Translations under genes and position numbers: made by a program
Shown here: positions 38,159 to 49,614 of the stretch, one piece after another
Layout: the number at the start of each line of letters is the position of its first letter
Position numbering within the stretch: position 1 is the stretch's first letter
Notes under the pieces: generated by a model
Databases searched by the model: none
Told to the model about the DNA's origin: nothing
The model's input: only the letters and a program-made list of their open reading frames with translations
DNA from: Shewanella colwelliana ATCC 39565
Lineage (GTDB): Bacteria; Pseudomonadota; Gammaproteobacteria; Enterobacterales; Shewanellaceae
Assembly: GCF_000518705.1 (NCBI RefSeq)
Contig: NZ_JAEC01000008.1
Location: 141,309 to 205,308 of the forward strand
Direction: 5' to 3'
DNA length: 64,000 nt

Positions 38159-39643
38159 GTGAAGAAAAAGTATGTCATCGCTCTCGATCAAGGCACTACC
38201 AGTTCACGGGCGATAGTGTTTGATCATGATGCAAATATCGTTTCGGTTTCTCAGCGTGAATTCTCACAAATCTACCCTAAAGCGGGTTGGGTTGAACATG
38301 ATCCTATGGAGATTTGGGCTTCTCAAAGTTCTACGCTAATTGAGGCACTTGCTCGGGCGGGGATCCATAGTGACGAAGTGGCTGCCATTGGCATTACCAA
38401 TCAAAGAGAGACCACAGTCGTGTGGGACAAAGTCACAGGTAAACCTATTTACAATGCCATTGTTTGGCAGTGCCGTCGTAGTCGTGATCTGTGTGAAGAA
38501 CTAAGGGCACGCGGGTTAGAGGAATATGTTAAAGACAATGCAGGTTTGGTGCTCGATCCTTATTTCTCTGGCACTAAAGTGCGTTGGATTCTCGACAATG
38601 TTGAAGGCGCGCGTGCGCGCGCAGAAGCGGGAGAGCTCCTCTTTGGCACTATAGATACTTGGTTAGTATGGAAACTCACAGAAGGTAAGGTACATGTGAC
38701 GGACCCCACCAATGCATCGCGGACCATGCTATTTAATATTCATCAACAAGCGTGGGATGATGTGTTGCTTAAAGAGTTAGATATCCCTCGTTGTATGTTG
38801 CCAGAAGTTAAGCCCTCATGTGCTATTTATGGTCATACGCGTATTGCCGGCGAAGGTGGTGAGATAGCCGTGGCTGGTATGGCAGGCGATCAACAATCGG
38901 CCTTATTTGGTCAGTTGTGTATTGATGAAGGGATGGCAAAGAACACCTACGGTACAGGTTGTTTCTTGTTGATGAATACTGGGCTTCAAGCGGTTAAGTC
39001 TAATCATGGCTTGTTAACCACGATTGCTATTGGTGCTAAAGGTGAGGTCAACTATGCCCTTGAAGGCTCTGTTTTTATGGGCGGCGCCACGATTCAATGG
39101 TTACGTGATGAACTGGGCTTAATTCGAGATGCACAAGATACAGAGTATTTTGCCCTTAAAGTTGCTGATAGCAATGGGGTTTATCTTGTTCCCGCCTTTG
39201 TTGGTTTAGGTGCCCCCTATTGGGATGCCAATGCGCGTGGGGCATTAGTGGGCCTCTCTCGAGGAGCTAATCGTAACCACATCATTCGTGCAGCCTTAGA
39301 AGCAATAGCGTATCAAAGCCGAGATCTATTGGACGCGATGACCAAAGACAGTGGAGTGCAATTGAAGCAAATTAAAGTCGATGGTGGCGCGGTGGCCAAT
39401 GATTTCCTGATGCAGTTTCAAGCTGATATCACCAATGTAGAGGTGCAGCGTCCAAGCGTCACAGAGACGACAGCTATGGGGGCCGCGTTTTTAGCGGGAC
39501 TTGCAGTGGGTTTTTGGCACTCAACGGCTGAATTGAAACATAAAGCGGGTATCGACCGTTGCTTTGAGCCAGCCATTAGCCATGAGCAAAGAGAGTCACT
39601 CTATTTAGGCTGGCAAAACGCGGTGGCACAAGTCACCGGGTAA
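38159..39643 (+). CDS. glpK: Glycerol kinase
   Basis: A 494-residue ATP-dependent kinase making glycerol 3-phosphate. It has [15 protein letters not shown] (phosphate 1), [14 protein letters not shown], the glycerol-binding [29 protein letters not shown] and [19 protein letters not shown] (adenosine motif). GTG start with GGTTGGAG upstream. glpF and glpD are not adjacent here. Confidence 0.96.
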   Translation: MKKKYVIALDQGTTSSRAIVFDHDANIVSVSQREFSQIYPKAGWVEHDPMEIWASQSSTLIEALARAGIHSDEVAAIGITNQRETTVVWDKVTGKPIYNAIVWQCRRSRDLCEELRARGLEEYVKDNAGLVLDPYFSGTKVRWILDNVEGARARAEAGELLFGTIDTWLVWKLTEGKVHVTDPTNASRTMLFNIHQQAWDDVLLKELDIPRCMLPEVKPSCAIYGHTRIAGEGGEIAVAGMAGDQQSALFGQLCIDEGMAKNTYGTGCFLLMNTGLQAVKSNHGLLTTIAIGAKGEVNYALEGSVFMGGATIQWLRDELGLIRDAQDTEYFALKVADSNGVYLVPAFVGLGAPYWDANARGALVGLSRGANRNHIIRAALEAIAYQSRDLLDAMTKDSGVQLKQIKVDGGAVANDFLMQFQADITNVEVQRPSVTETTAMGAAFLAGLAVGFWHSTAELKHKAGIDRCFEPAISHEQRESLYLGWQNAVAQVTG

Positions 39644-39656
39644 GCGTTGGCTGACA

Positions 39657-39947
39657 TTAGACGTCAATATCGATATGAGGCAATGGAGATTCCAGAGCCT
39701 CTTTCTCGGCCTTTAGCATTGCGTCATCGCGTGCTGATTGGCCACGTCGATCGCCGCGCGATGATTCCCGCCTTTCAAAGATATTGTGACGTCTTTCGAG
39801 GTTTGGGGGCAGTTGAGACTGAGGTGCCTCATGGCTATCAGCGTGCACCCCTTCTATGTGTTCAGTTTGTTCCACCATGCGCTTACGCTGTGTGACCTGT
39901 CTTACCGGTCTCGCTAGCATGGCGTATAGACTATCTAAGCCAACCAT
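39657..39947 (-). CDS. Hypothetical small charged protein
   Basis: A 96-residue protein, convergent with glpK. GGGAG lies six bases before the ATG, better than for the opposing ORF at 39647-39895. It has no membrane segment; the sequence is rich in R, E and Q (NLERRHNIFERRESSRGDRRGQSARDDAMLKAEKEA) and probably partly disordered. No family is recognised. Confidence 0.65.
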   Translation of the reverse strand: MVGLDSLYAMLARPVRQVTQRKRMVEQTEHIEGVHADSHEAPQSQLPPNLERRHNIFERRESSRGDRRGQSARDDAMLKAEKEALESPLPHIDIDV

Positions 39948-40026
39948 TTTATCTCCCTGTTTTACCCAACCTTTGCAGCTCCTATTCTATATATCGGCTA
40001 CCTCTGGCTAAAATTTAGGCTGAGAT

Positions 40027-41064
40027 TTAGTCCAGTATAGAGGATAGTTTTATATAGTGGCGTAGCTGTGCGGCATTGACGAGTGACACACAACCCCCCA
40101 TCGCCTGGTGTTGACAGCTAAGTCTAATGCCGTCATTGAGTTGGTCGTCAGTGAGCTTGCTTCTATCTTGGTCGGTAGCTAGTGGCGGGTGGTCGATAAA
40201 CTTGACTCTGCACATGCCGCATTGCCCACCACCGCCGCAGCTGGTGCGAATACGCTCCTTGTGATGATTGAGAGCATCCAGCATTCCGCTATGATGGATA
40301 GTTATCGTTTCCAATGGTTCATTATCGGGCGAGAGGAGTATCAAGGTGTTGTTCTCGGAGTGTGCACGCCCGATTCGGTATTGGCCATGCTTCAGTTTCC
40401 TGATGACCAAGATAGCACCACTGATACCCAGCAGCAGGACTATGGTCGCTACTATACGTATTGCTATGTGGTTAAAACTGACACCGTTGTCGGGAAGGTA
40501 ATCCATGAAATGCAGCATAAACAGCAGCTGTTTTAGGTTGGAACCCCAATTCTCATGGGCTACGACCTCTGCGGTTGTTGCATCAACATAGATATGGGTG
40601 TTGCGCTCATCTTGCAAATCGACTCGGTATAACGCTGATGATGCCGCGTATTTATCGGCGACGTCATTAGCTAATTCGATGGCGATGACTTGCCCTGAGC
40701 CTGAATAGCTCGATAGTGCCAATTGTTTTAATTGGTCGGGCTCTAGTTTTACTGGTGACAGATCCGTGGCCCAAAAACCGAACTTTCCTTTATCACTTGT
40801 GACGCGATATAGCGCTTTACCGAGCACGTTGTCGAGTGTGATGGCTGAAACGGTTTGCGTGGGGAATTGCAGCAAGAGCTGCGAGGGTTCAGCTAGCGCG
40901 GAGGCGGTATCGACAGGGGGAGCCGTCATTTTTTGTCGATAGTGGTTTCCGTTAAGGTGTTGGCTATCGATAAGGTTAAACGCTAATCCCGTCGCTACCC
41001 AAATAAACAGTTGAAGGCCAACAATCGCAGCTAGCCAGCGATGGAGTATTTGCATCGACATCAT
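40027..41064 (-). CDS. PepSY-type membrane protein fused to an NqrF-like 2Fe-2S ferredoxin domain
   Basis: A 345-residue protein. One N-terminal helix (about 7-30), a periplasmic PepSY-like region (about 35-185), a second helix (IRIVATIVLLLGISGAILVI, about 205-225), then a C-terminal ferredoxin domain in the cytoplasm. The cluster ligands are visible in TSCGGGGQCGMC and RLSCQHQ; the CX5CX2C spacing is that of NqrF-type ferredoxins. No flavin or NADH domain is attached. It overlaps the preceding PepSY gene by four bases (ATGA). It is likely an electron carrier across the inner membrane; the partner is unknown. Confidence 0.8.
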   Translation of the reverse strand: MMSMQILHRWLAAIVGLQLFIWVATGLAFNLIDSQHLNGNHYRQKMTAPPVDTASALAEPSQLLLQFPTQTVSAITLDNVLGKALYRVTSDKGKFGFWATDLSPVKLEPDQLKQLALSSYSGSGQVIAIELANDVADKYAASSALYRVDLQDERNTHIYVDATTAEVVAHENWGSNLKQLLFMLHFMDYLPDNGVSFNHIAIRIVATIVLLLGISGAILVIRKLKHGQYRIGRAHSENNTLILLSPDNEPLETITIHHSGMLDALNHHKERIRTSCGGGGQCGMCRVKFIDHPPLATDQDRSKLTDDQLNDGIRLSCQHQAMGGCVSLVNAAQLRHYIKLSSILD

Positions 41065-41771
41065 GATCGCTCCGATGGCTTGTTGGCAAAGGCGACAAAA
41101 ACGAGTGCTAACCCTGTCAGTACCGTCATCAATGCTAACAGGCTCATCAGACTAAGTAAGGGATTATGAATATCCTCTCTGTCCTCATAGTCCATGATGT
41201 GTAGCATCCACATAATGTCGAAAAGACGCCAATAATCGTGACGCTGGGTAACAAGCATGCCTGAAGTCGCCGAAATATAGAGGCGTGTATTGACTGTGTC
41301 GTTGATGGAAAATTGCCATACTGGCAGCAAACGTGGGTTAAGTTCGCTAGGGGCATTTTCGGTCACCAACTTTGCAGTCATTGCGTTGGTCGAGCCATTA
41401 AAGACTTGGTTTACCATGAGCGCGGCTTCAGCTTGGGTCACTTGTTGCACTGGCTGTCCATTATAAGCTGAGATAAAGATGACACGGTCTGCTAAGACAA
41501 CTTGGTAACGAGGTTCATTGGCACTAGGGTATAGGTTAACGCGAGTAGCACCAGGAAAGTGTCGAAGTACTTCCCCTATCGAGATCAGTGTTTTATCGGT
41601 TGGAATCGTCAATGTGGCTTTGTGTGTAAGATGTTTACCACGAATGAAGTCGATATCCATGATAACCATATATAAGCCTGAAATCAGCCAAAGCAGTATT
41701 TGCACTGCGGCAAACAGTGTCAACCATTTGTGTGATTTTCTAATTATTATTGATTGGTGAGTGGTTAACAT
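41061..41771 (-). CDS. PepSY-associated membrane protein
   Basis: A 236-residue protein with an N-terminal helix (WLTLFAAVQILLWLISGLYMVI, about 16-37), a periplasmic domain with a PepSY-like pattern, and a C-terminal helix (about 205-228). HDYWRLFDIMWMLHIMDYED resembles the KQLLFMLHFMDY stretch of its partner, suggesting duplication: paired histidines near the membrane could bind heme or metal. First gene of a two-gene unit with the ferredoxin fusion. Confidence 0.75.
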   Translation of the reverse strand: MLTTHQSIIIRKSHKWLTLFAAVQILLWLISGLYMVIMDIDFIRGKHLTHKATLTIPTDKTLISIGEVLRHFPGATRVNLYPSANEPRYQVVLADRVIFISAYNGQPVQQVTQAEAALMVNQVFNGSTNAMTAKLVTENAPSELNPRLLPVWQFSINDTVNTRLYISATSGMLVTQRHDYWRLFDIMWMLHIMDYEDREDIHNPLLSLMSLLALMTVLTGLALVFVAFANKPSERS

Positions 41772-42083
41772 AATTTAATATTAGTGGCGTCATCTGATAG
41801 AGGTTATTGGGTTTGTTCCCTAATGGCCTTTGAATTGCCGGCATCGTCGGATCTATATGACTGGGCGACAGTTAAAGATGAAATGATCGGTTAAAGAGTG
41901 CCTTATATGGGATTAGGATCCACTTTACGATCTCTGCGTGACATTTCCTAGCATATTTCTGTTTGTTTTTTCAGCTTATTTGTCAAATAACACCACATTT
42001 ATCCTTTTGTTGACCCATTAATTAATTTTCAGAAATGGGCTCCTAAGCCGCTTGAATACTGGATTTATAAATAGTTTCATCCC
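41772..42083. other. Upstream region of the dcw cluster
   Basis: About 300 AT-rich bases between the divergent PepSY gene and the mra promoter. No gene or clear repeat is seen. Confidence 0.5.
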
Positions 42084-42113
42084 TTGACAATACTTGCGTA
42101 CTATCTCTAAACT
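42084..42113 (+). promoter_or_regulatory. Probable mra (dcw cluster) promoter
   Basis: TTGACA at 42084-42089 and TAAACT at 42108-42113 with an 18-base spacer, just before the MraZ-type repeats. Confidence 0.6.
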
Positions 42114-42121
42114 TAGCATTC

Positions 42122-42146
42122 GTGGGAAATTGTGGATATTTGTGGA
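42122..42146 (+). promoter_or_regulatory. MraZ operator: three GTGGR repeats at 10-bp spacing
   Basis: GTGGG (42122), GTGGA (42132) and GTGGA (42142) recur exactly every 10 bases, one helical turn. MraZ is known to bind such TGGGN direct repeats in its own promoter and repress the cluster. Position and spacing fit; the second and third copies are variant. Confidence 0.75.
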
Positions 42147-42175
42147 TCTCTTAACCAAGGCAAGGATGAACTAAC

Positions 42176-42634
42176 GTGTTCCGTGGGGCAAGTGCTATTA
42201 ACCTTGATACCAAAGGACGGATCGCTATTCCAAAGCGATACCGAGAAGCCTTGCACGTTGAATTTGATAGTCAATTAGTCATTACCGTTGATTTTGAGTC
42301 ATCCTGCCTACTGCTATATCCGCTGCAAGCTTGGCAAGAGATAGAAGCCAAACTTTTAAAGTTGTCAGATACACAACCCACAGAGCGTGCAATGAAACGC
42401 ATGTTATTAGGCTATGCCCACGAGTGTGAGCTGGATAAAAATGGCCGCTTACTTTTGCCACCACCGCTGCGTCAATATGCCAATTTAGATAAGCACGCAA
42501 TGTTAGTAGGGCAATTAAACAAATTTGAGCTGTGGGATGAGGCTGCGTGGCAGCAACAGATCGAGCTTAGCCGTGAAACGATTCAGAGTGATGCTTTTGC
42601 AAACAGTGAACGTCTAGCGGATTTCTCTTTGTAA
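42176..42634 (+). CDS. mraZ: Transcriptional regulator MraZ
   Basis: A 152-residue ring-forming DNA-binding protein with two AbrB-like SpoVT repeats: [23 protein letters not shown] at the N-terminus and [23 protein letters not shown] in the middle. It represses the dcw cluster through the repeats just upstream. GTG start, AAGGATG before it. First gene of the cluster. Confidence 0.96.
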   Translation: MFRGASAINLDTKGRIAIPKRYREALHVEFDSQLVITVDFESSCLLLYPLQAWQEIEAKLLKLSDTQPTERAMKRMLLGYAHECELDKNGRLLLPPPLRQYANLDKHAMLVGQLNKFELWDEAAWQQQIELSRETIQSDAFANSERLADFSL

Positions 42635-42668
42635 TAAAGAGACCAACAACAAACGTAAGAAGAGAGTC

Positions 42669-43610
42669 ATGACCCAAGAATTTGCGCACCTATCAGTGCT
42701 ATTAAATGAGACCGTAGCCGGGCTAAACATTAAGCCAGATGGCATCTATATTGATGGCACTTTTGGCCGCGGTGGTCACTCTCGAGAAGTATTAAAACAC
42801 CTAGGTGACAATGGCCGTTTGGTTGCAATCGACAGGGACCCACAAGCTATTGCTGCAGCGGCGCAGTTTGCTGACGACCCGCGTTTTTCTATTGTTCATG
42901 GTGGATTTGGTCAGTTGGCTCAGTATGTTGAAGAACTTGGCCTTAAAGGAAAAATTGACGGTATCTTGTTTGATTTTGGTGTGTCGTCTCCGCAGTTAGA
43001 TGATGCTGAGCGTGGGTTTAGTTTCCTACGCGATGGGCCGTTAGATATGCGTATGGATAACTCTCAAGGAGAGACTGCTGCGCAGTGGATTGCTCGCGCT
43101 GAAATTGAAGATATGGCATGGGTATTTAAAACCTATGGTGAAGAGAAGAATGCCCGCCATATTGCACGCTGTATCGCCGCAGACAGAGAGGCTACCCCTT
43201 TCTTGCGTACCAAGGAGCTAGCCGACTTAATCGCGCGTATCACCAAAAGCAAAGAGCGGAATAAGCATCCAGCAACGCGCGTTTTTCAGGCCATCCGTAT
43301 CTATATCAATAGTGAGTTAGAACAGATAGATCAAGCTCTTGAAGGTGCTTTGACCGTCTTAGCGCCGCAAGGACGACTATCGGTGATCAGCTTTCACTCC
43401 CTAGAAGATCGTATGGTGAAACGTTTTATCCGTCGTCATAGCCAAGGGGAGTCGGTCCCTCATGGGTTACCGATCACCGAAGCGGAGATCAATAAAACCA
43501 GATTGCTCAAAGCTGTGGGTAAGGCAACGAAACCTTCAGCAGAAGAGATAGAGCGTAATGCCAGAGCAAGAAGCTCAGTATTACGTGTCGCAGAGCGTTT
43601 AGATTATTAA
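42669..43610 (+). CDS. rsmH: 16S rRNA m4C1402 methyltransferase RsmH
   Basis: A 313-residue SAM-dependent enzyme that methylates N4 of C1402 in 16S r[16 protein letters not shown] at the start, [13 protein letters not shown] (SAM loop), [27 protein letters not shown] and [14 protein letters not shown] are typical. Formerly called mraW. Confidence 0.97.
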   Translation: MTQEFAHLSVLLNETVAGLNIKPDGIYIDGTFGRGGHSREVLKHLGDNGRLVAIDRDPQAIAAAAQFADDPRFSIVHGGFGQLAQYVEELGLKGKIDGILFDFGVSSPQLDDAERGFSFLRDGPLDMRMDNSQGETAAQWIARAEIEDMAWVFKTYGEEKNARHIARCIAADREATPFLRTKELADLIARITKSKERNKHPATRVFQAIRIYINSELEQIDQALEGALTVLAPQGRLSVISFHSLEDRMVKRFIRRHSQGESVPHGLPITEAEINKTRLLKAVGKATKPSAEEIERNARARSSVLRVAERLDY

Positions 43611-43645
43611 TTTAATAGCAAGATATTGAGGTAGGGGAAGCGCTA

Positions 43646-43960
43646 GTGAGTAAATCACATCTTAACCTAACCCGAATTGTTTTACTGGACCTTTGGCACC
43701 ACAAGTGGGTGCTGTTATTGGCGTTTGTGGTATTAGCTAATGCGGTGCTGGTGGTTTACACCAGTCATACCAGTCGTAAATACACGAGCCAATGGGACCA
43801 GTTGTTACAGGAGCGCGACCGTTTAGATATCGAATGGCGTAATCTGTTACTCGAAGAGCAGTCGCAGTCGGAACATAGCAGAGTGACGCGTATTGCAACC
43901 AAAGAGTTAAATATGAGCAGACCGCTGCCCAACGAAGAAGTGGTGGTAAGAGTACCGTGA
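43646..43960 (+). CDS. ftsL: Cell division protein FtsL
   Basis: A 104-residue bitopic protein: a short cytoplasmic tail, one membrane helix (WVLLLAFVVLANAVLVVYTSH, about 17-37) and a periplasmic leucine-zipper-like coiled coil (QWDQLLQERDRLDIEWRNLLLEEQ). It forms the FtsQLB complex that activates septal synthesis. GTG start; the end overlaps ftsI by four bases (GTGA). Confidence 0.92.
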   Translation: MSKSHLNLTRIVLLDLWHHKWVLLLAFVVLANAVLVVYTSHTSRKYTSQWDQLLQERDRLDIEWRNLLLEEQSQSEHSRVTRIATKELNMSRPLPNEEVVVRVP

Positions 43961-45693
43961 ATAAGCAGGCTAAGCGTAAGCAAAAACCACAATTGTTCCA
44001 CTGGCGTTTATACGTCGTGGTGGCTTTTGTGTGTGTGCTGTTTACCAGCTTGGTTGGTCGTGCTGCCTACATTCAGATCATAGAACCTGAAAAGTTACGT
44101 CACGAAAGTGATATGCGTACTCTGCGTACCACGAGCAGAGAAGTGCATCGTGGCCTAATCACCGACCGCAATGGTGAAATGCTAGCAGTTAGTGTGCCAG
44201 TTAAAGCGGTTTATGCCGACCCCAAAGTGGTGCATGATAAAAATGGTTTTACTGATATGCGACGTTGGCAGGCGCTAGCCGATGTGTTGCACGAACCTAA
44301 AGATGAGATCTTAGCGCGGGTACAATCTAACCCTAAGAAACGCTTTACCTATCTTAAGCGCCAGGTCACTCCTGCCGTAGCTAACTATATAAAGCAGCTC
44401 AAATTACCTGGTGTTTATCTTAAATCTGAGTCGCGCCGCTACTATCCTACGAGCGAAATCTCTGCTCAGTTAGTCGGGTTGACCAATATCGATGACGTGG
44501 GTATCGAAGGTATTGAAAACACCTATAACAATTGGCTTACGGGCACTCCGTCTAAGCAAAAAGTACGTAAGTCTCGTGATGGTCATGTCGTCGAACGCTT
44601 AGATATGGTGCAAACCGGTGAAAGCTCAAATGACTTAGTATTGAGCATCGATCAGCGCATTCAACAGCTTGCCTACCGTGAAATTAAGCGCGCCACTGAG
44701 ATAAACCAAGCCACATCGGCGTCGATTGTGGTGTTAGATGTGCACACTGGTGAAGTGTTGGCGATGGCGAATACACCATCATATAACCCCAATTCCCGCG
44801 AAAACTTACAAAGTTATCGTATGCGAAATCGCGCATTAACCGATGCCTATGAGCCCGGCTCAACCATTAAACCTTTTGTGGTTGCAGCGGCACTTGAGGC
44901 TGGCACGATTAAAGAAAATCAGATCTTTAAAACCCATCCTGGTCGCATTCGTATTGGTGGCAAAATTGTTCGCGACGGTCGCAACTATGGTGATATGAGC
45001 TTAGGCGACGTGTTAGTGCATTCGAGCAACGTGGGCATGACGCAAATCGCGCTTTCAATGCCAGTGCAGGAACTGCTGGGTTATTACCAAGCAATGGGGC
45101 TTGGCAGCTACTCGGGGATTGACCTTCCAGGCGAAAGTGCAGGTCTTATCCATGACAGACGTCGCTGGTCTGATTTTGAGCGTGCAACGCTCTCTTTTGG
45201 TTATGCACTTACGGTTACACCACTGCAGATAGCCAGAATGTACGCCATGTTAGGCAGCGGTGGCGTGCTCTATCCTGCGTCCATATTGAAGTTAAAACAT
45301 CAACCCGAAGGCGAACAAGTCATCTCTCCAAAGGTGGCACAAGAGGTGATGGAGATGCTGATCGGTGTCACTGAACCCGGCGGCACGGCTAAAAAAGCAC
45401 ACATTGATGGTTACCCTGTTGCGGGTAAAACCGGCACGGCACGTAAAGCCGTTGCTGGGGGGTATGGCGAGGATTATGTGGCACTATTTGCCGGTGTCGC
45501 CCCAGTGCATAACCCAAGGCTGGCGATGGTGGTTGTGGTCAATGAGCCTAAGGGTGATAGATATTACGGTGGCGATGTTGCGGCACCGGTATTTGCAAAA
45601 GTGATGTCAGGGGCGTTGCAAATGTTAAATGTTGAGCCAATTAGTGCTCGTGAAAAAGTGAAACTTGCTGGCAATGTTAGGAGGGGAGAGTGA
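43957..45693 (+). CDS. ftsI: Peptidoglycan transpeptidase FtsI (PBP3)
   Basis: A 578-residue class B penicillin-binding protein for septal cross-linking. It has a membrane anchor ([25 protein letters not shown]), a pedestal domain ([15 protein letters not shown]) and a transpeptidase domain with [10 protein letters not shown] (Ser-x-x-Lys), SSN and KTGTARK. GTG start overlapping ftsL. It lies after ftsL, as in other gammaproteobacteria. Confidence 0.97.
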   Translation: MNKQAKRKQKPQLFHWRLYVVVAFVCVLFTSLVGRAAYIQIIEPEKLRHESDMRTLRTTSREVHRGLITDRNGEMLAVSVPVKAVYADPKVVHDKNGFTDMRRWQALADVLHEPKDEILARVQSNPKKRFTYLKRQVTPAVANYIKQLKLPGVYLKSESRRYYPTSEISAQLVGLTNIDDVGIEGIENTYNNWLTGTPSKQKVRKSRDGHVVERLDMVQTGESSNDLVLSIDQRIQQLAYREIKRATEINQATSASIVVLDVHTGEVLAMANTPSYNPNSRENLQSYRMRNRALTDAYEPGSTIKPFVVAAALEAGTIKENQIFKTHPGRIRIGGKIVRDGRNYGDMSLGDVLVHSSNVGMTQIALSMPVQELLGYYQAMGLGSYSGIDLPGESAGLIHDRRRWSDFERATLSFGYALTVTPLQIARMYAMLGSGGVLYPASILKLKHQPEGEQVISPKVAQEVMEMLIGVTEPGGTAKKAHIDGYPVAGKTGTARKAVAGGYGEDYVALFAGVAPVHNPRLAMVVVVNEPKGDRYYGGDVAAPVFAKVMSGALQMLNVEPISAREKVKLAGNVRRGE

Positions 45694-47159
45694 TGCTGAT
45701 TAGTGATCTTCTCGCACCTTGGTTCCATTATGCTGGACCTGAGTCGATGACTCACCTGAGTTTAGATAGCAGAGACGTGGGCGTTAATAGCGTTTTTGTT
45801 GCTGTGCCTGGTTTTCAAGTTGATGGGCGTCGTTTTGTAGCATCCGCTTTTGCGCAAGGTGCGGTGGCGGCGTTAATCCATACTGATGATCCGCAAGAGC
45901 ATGGCAAAGTGAGCCATGAGGGTGGCCTACAGATCTATTTCTTCCAACTGCAGCGTCAACTGTCAGCCTTGGCATCACAGCTCTATAGCTTAGGTCGAGA
46001 GAGAATGAAGTTGATAGGGGTGACCGGAACTAACGGGAAAACGTCGGTTACACAACTTATTGCGCAGTTAAGTGAGCTGATGCATCAGAAAAGTGCGGTG
46101 ATGGGCACCTTAGGCAATGGCTTATGGGGAGCGTTAGTCGATAGCGGTAATACCACCGCCGATCCCATTACTGTGATGCGTCAGTTGACAGAATATAACA
46201 GTCAAGGTGCCAAAGTGTGTGCGCTGGAAGTGTCAAGCCATGGGTTGGCACAGGGGCGTATAGAAGCTGTGCCTTTCGATGTGGCGGTATTCACTAACCT
46301 GAGTCGGGATCACTTAGATTTTCATGGCACCATGGATGCTTATGGCGCTGCTAAGCAGCGTCTGTTTCGTTTTAGTTCTCTTTCAAATGGCTTAATTAAT
46401 TTAGACGATCCGCTGGGTTTGCAGTGGTTACATGACAAACGTTGTAAAGGGCTGGTGGGCTTTAGTGTGCAAGGGCATTCAGAAGCCGCGATTTATACCA
46501 CTGAGGTAACACAACACAGTCAAGGGGTAAGCGCTACCTTAGTGTGGCCAGAAGGGCAAGCTAAGTTGGATTCACCGCTATTAGGCGTGTTTAATCTGTC
46601 TAATTTAGTCGCGGCGTTGGGAGCGCTATATCTTTGCGGGTATTCAATGAGTTCGCTACTTGCACATGTGTCAGCGTTGACACCAGTAGCTGGGCGTATG
46701 GAACGCTTTACCTGTGAAGATGATGTGACACTGGTGGTTGATTATGCGCATACTCCCGACGCCATTGAACAAGCATTAAAGGCATTGCGAGGTCATTGCG
46801 CTGGCCAACTGTGGTGTCTATTTGGATGTGGTGGCGATAGAGACAAAGGTAAGCGCCCATTGATGGCCCAGGCTGCCGAAGCACATGCCAATCGCTTAAT
46901 GATCACTAGCGATAATGCCCGTAGCGAATCTCCTGAGCAAATTATCAGTGATGTGGTCGCTGGTCTGCAGGCACCTGATTTAGCATTGACACAGGTCAGT
47001 CGTCAGCAGGCCATTGAACAAGTGGTTGCTTTGGCTGAGCCTGGCGATCTTATTTTGCTTGCAGGTAAAGGGCATGAGACCTACCAAGAGATCAACGGCC
47101 AGCGTCTCGACTATGATGAACGAGCTTTAGCGCTCGAGATATCAGGGAGAACACGATGA
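45693..47159 (+). CDS. murE: UDP-MurNAc-tripeptide synthetase MurE
   Basis: A 488-residue Mur ligase adding the third residue of the peptide stem, meso-diaminopimelate in Gram-negatives. It has [13 protein letters not shown] (ATP), NTTADP and [11 protein letters not shown], and [16 protein letters not shown]. The substrate motif reads SDNARSE, with Ala where many DAP-type enzymes have DNPR; the arginine is kept. GTG 45690 is an alternative start three bases upstream. Confidence 0.95.
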   Translation: MLISDLLAPWFHYAGPESMTHLSLDSRDVGVNSVFVAVPGFQVDGRRFVASAFAQGAVAALIHTDDPQEHGKVSHEGGLQIYFFQLQRQLSALASQLYSLGRERMKLIGVTGTNGKTSVTQLIAQLSELMHQKSAVMGTLGNGLWGALVDSGNTTADPITVMRQLTEYNSQGAKVCALEVSSHGLAQGRIEAVPFDVAVFTNLSRDHLDFHGTMDAYGAAKQRLFRFSSLSNGLINLDDPLGLQWLHDKRCKGLVGFSVQGHSEAAIYTTEVTQHSQGVSATLVWPEGQAKLDSPLLGVFNLSNLVAALGALYLCGYSMSSLLAHVSALTPVAGRMERFTCEDDVTLVVDYAHTPDAIEQALKALRGHCAGQLWCLFGCGGDRDKGKRPLMAQAAEAHANRLMITSDNARSESPEQIISDVVAGLQAPDLALTQVSRQQAIEQVVALAEPGDLILLAGKGHETYQEINGQRLDYDERALALEISGRTR

Positions 47160-48526
47160 TCCCGCTAAGTTTGTCGACGCTCGCGGAGCAGTTAGGTGCC
47201 CAGTTAGTGGGTAATGACCTAACGATAGAAAAGGTATCGAGTGACAGCCGAGTCGTCGATAACAAAACACTATTTGTCGCCCTTAAAGGGGAGCGGTTCG
47301 ACGGCCATGATTTTGCGCAAACCGCATTGGAAAACGGTGCATCGGCAATGTTGGTAGAACGTGAGTTACCGCTGAATCTTCCACAGCTAGTGGTGACGAA
47401 TAGTCAGAAAGCCATGGGATTAATTGGGGCATACATCAAGCAGCGTATTGCTCCTAAGTCTGTGGCTCTGACGGGATCGAATGGCAAAACCAGCGTCAAA
47501 GAGATGGTGGCGACCATTTTGTCTCAAGATCACCAAGTGCTTTATACCGCAGGCAATTTTAACAATGAGATTGGCGTGCCTCTGACCTTATTGCGCCTCG
47601 AACCACAACATGAAATTGGTGTGTTCGAGTTGGGGGCTAATCACATTGGTGAAATCGATTATACCTCTGAACTGGTTAAGCCCGACGTCGCTATGGTTAA
47701 TAACGTGGCTTCTGCTCATCTTGAGGGTTTTGGTTCATTAGCGGGAGTGGCTAAGGCTAAGTCAGAAATCTTCAATCATCTTGCCGATGGCGGTACTGCT
47801 GTCATTAATGCCGATGATGATTTTGTCGAGGTGATGCGCCAAGCTGCAGCGGCGTACCCACAAATTAGTTTTTCGGCCTCAGGCAAACACGCTGATGTTG
47901 TCGCGACAGCATTGCAAGCGGATGTGACGGGGCGTTATCAGTTTGAATTAAGTTACCAAACGCACGTTGAGCAGGTTCATCTTCCGCTTGCGGGTCGTCA
48001 CCAAGTGAGTAATGCGCTTGCGGCGACTGCAATCTGTCTTGCGTTGGGCTTGTCCCTTACAAATATTGCTAACGGCTTGAAATTACTCGCGCCAGTCAAA
48101 GGCAGAATGGTACCGACTCAATTGGGACGCATTTTGTTGATTGATGACAGCTACAACGCGAATCCCGCTTCTGTAGGGGCTGCAATTGACTGGCTTCAAG
48201 AAATTGAAGGAAATCGCTGTTTAGTGCTGGGCGATTTAGGCGAATTAGGTGACAATGCGTCCCTTTTACATCAGCAACTGGGCGAAAAGGCAAAGTTGCA
48301 GGGGATCGATGCGTTGTTCTCTTTGGGAGAACTAAGCCGACATAGCAGTGAGGCTTTTTCGGGACGTCATTTTACTGATATCAATGAATTGGTAATCGAT
48401 TTAGTTAATTATTTTAACCAGTTAGATGGAAGCATTACTGTGTTAGTCAAAGGTTCACGCAGCGCGAAAATGGAGCGGGTGGTAGAGGCCTTAATTGCTG
48501 CTTTTGAGCGCAAGGAGTTGTTTTAA
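47156..48526 (+). CDS. murF: UDP-MurNAc-tripeptide:D-Ala-D-Ala ligase MurF
   Basis: A 456-residue ligase that adds D-Ala-D-Ala. It has [27 protein letters not shown] at the N-terminus, [14 protein letters not shown] (ATP), [23 protein letters not shown] and [16 protein letters not shown]. It overlaps murE by four bases and mraY by one. Confidence 0.97.
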   Translation: MIPLSLSTLAEQLGAQLVGNDLTIEKVSSDSRVVDNKTLFVALKGERFDGHDFAQTALENGASAMLVERELPLNLPQLVVTNSQKAMGLIGAYIKQRIAPKSVALTGSNGKTSVKEMVATILSQDHQVLYTAGNFNNEIGVPLTLLRLEPQHEIGVFELGANHIGEIDYTSELVKPDVAMVNNVASAHLEGFGSLAGVAKAKSEIFNHLADGGTAVINADDDFVEVMRQAAAAYPQISFSASGKHADVVATALQADVTGRYQFELSYQTHVEQVHLPLAGRHQVSNALAATAICLALGLSLTNIANGLKLLAPVKGRMVPTQLGRILLIDDSYNANPASVGAAIDWLQEIEGNRCLVLGDLGELGDNASLLHQQLGEKAKLQGIDALFSLGELSRHSSEAFSGRHFTDINELVIDLVNYFNQLDGSITVLVKGSRSAKMERVVEALIAAFERKELF

Positions 48527-49608
48527 TGCTGGTTTACCTGGCGGAGTATTTAACCCAATTTTATAGTGGGTTTAACGTTTTTTCATATGTGACTTTTCGT
48601 GCCATTCTTGGCCTACTTACCGCGATGGTATTTTGCCTTTGGTGGGGCCCGAAAATGATAGAGCGTCTGCAACTATTGCAGATAGGTCAAGTGGTGCGCA
48701 ATGACGGCCCAGAATCTCATTTTAGCAAACGCGGCACGCCGACTATGGGTGGCTTGCTGATTTTAGCAGGGGTGTTTATCAGTGTCCTGCTATGGGGAGA
48801 CCTAGGTAGCCGCTATGTGTGGGTGATGCTATTTGTTCTAGCGGCATTTGGCTTAATTGGCTTTATTGATGATTATCGTAAAGTTGTGCGCAAAGACACA
48901 AAGGGGCTTATCGCGCGCTGGAAGTATATTCTGCAATCCTTGGCAGCATTGGCAATTGCTTTTTATCTCTTTGCCTCGGCGCAAGATCCTGGTGAAACCC
49001 AGCTCGTGGTACCTTTCTTTAAAGATGTGATGCCGCAATTGGGCGTGTTTTATATCGTACTGGCGTATTTTACTATTGTGGGTTCAAGCAACGCAGTCAA
49101 CCTAACGGACGGACTAGATGGCTTAGCTATCATGCCAACCGTCATGGTGGCTGCCGCATTTGCATTGATCGCCTATCTCTCTGGTCATGTTCAATTTTCA
49201 AATTATCTGCATATTCCCTATTTGCCCGGTTCGGGTGAGCTAGTGATTGTGTGTACCGCAATAGTGGGCGCAGGGCTCGGCTTTTTGTGGTTTAACACTT
49301 ATCCCGCTCAAGTATTTATGGGGGATGTGGGCTCGTTGTCTTTAGGGGCAGCGTTAGGGACGATTGCAGTATTGGTGCGTCAAGAGATCCTATTGGTGAT
49401 CATGGGTGGGGTCTTTGTGATGGAAACTGTGTCGGTGATTTTGCAGGTAGGCTCCTACAAGCTAAGGGGACAACGCATTTTCAGAATGGCACCGATCCAT
49501 CATCACTATGAGTTGAAAGGCTGGCCGGAACCACGAGTGATTGTGCGTTTCTGGATTATTTCACTGTTTTTAGTGTTGCTAGGTTTAGCAACACTAAAGC
49601 TAAGGTAA
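48526..49608 (+). CDS. mraY: Phospho-MurNAc-pentapeptide transferase MraY
   Basis: A 360-residue integral membrane enzyme (about ten helices) that makes lipid I from UDP-MurNAc-pentapeptide and undecaprenyl phosphate. The signatures are [41 protein letters not shown] and [17 protein letters not shown]. Confidence 0.97.
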   Translation: MLVYLAEYLTQFYSGFNVFSYVTFRAILGLLTAMVFCLWWGPKMIERLQLLQIGQVVRNDGPESHFSKRGTPTMGGLLILAGVFISVLLWGDLGSRYVWVMLFVLAAFGLIGFIDDYRKVVRKDTKGLIARWKYILQSLAALAIAFYLFASAQDPGETQLVVPFFKDVMPQLGVFYIVLAYFTIVGSSNAVNLTDGLDGLAIMPTVMVAAAFALIAYLSGHVQFSNYLHIPYLPGSGELVIVCTAIVGAGLGFLWFNTYPAQVFMGDVGSLSLGAALGTIAVLVRQEILLVIMGGVFVMETVSVILQVGSYKLRGQRIFRMAPIHHHYELKGWPEPRVIVRFWIISLFLVLLGLATLKLR

Positions 49609-49614
49609 GCAGAT

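Noticed and set aside
39647..39895. 82-codon ORF on the plus strand after glpK
   Set aside because: It is the antisense of the better supported 96-residue minus-strand gene, which has GGGAG before its ATG.
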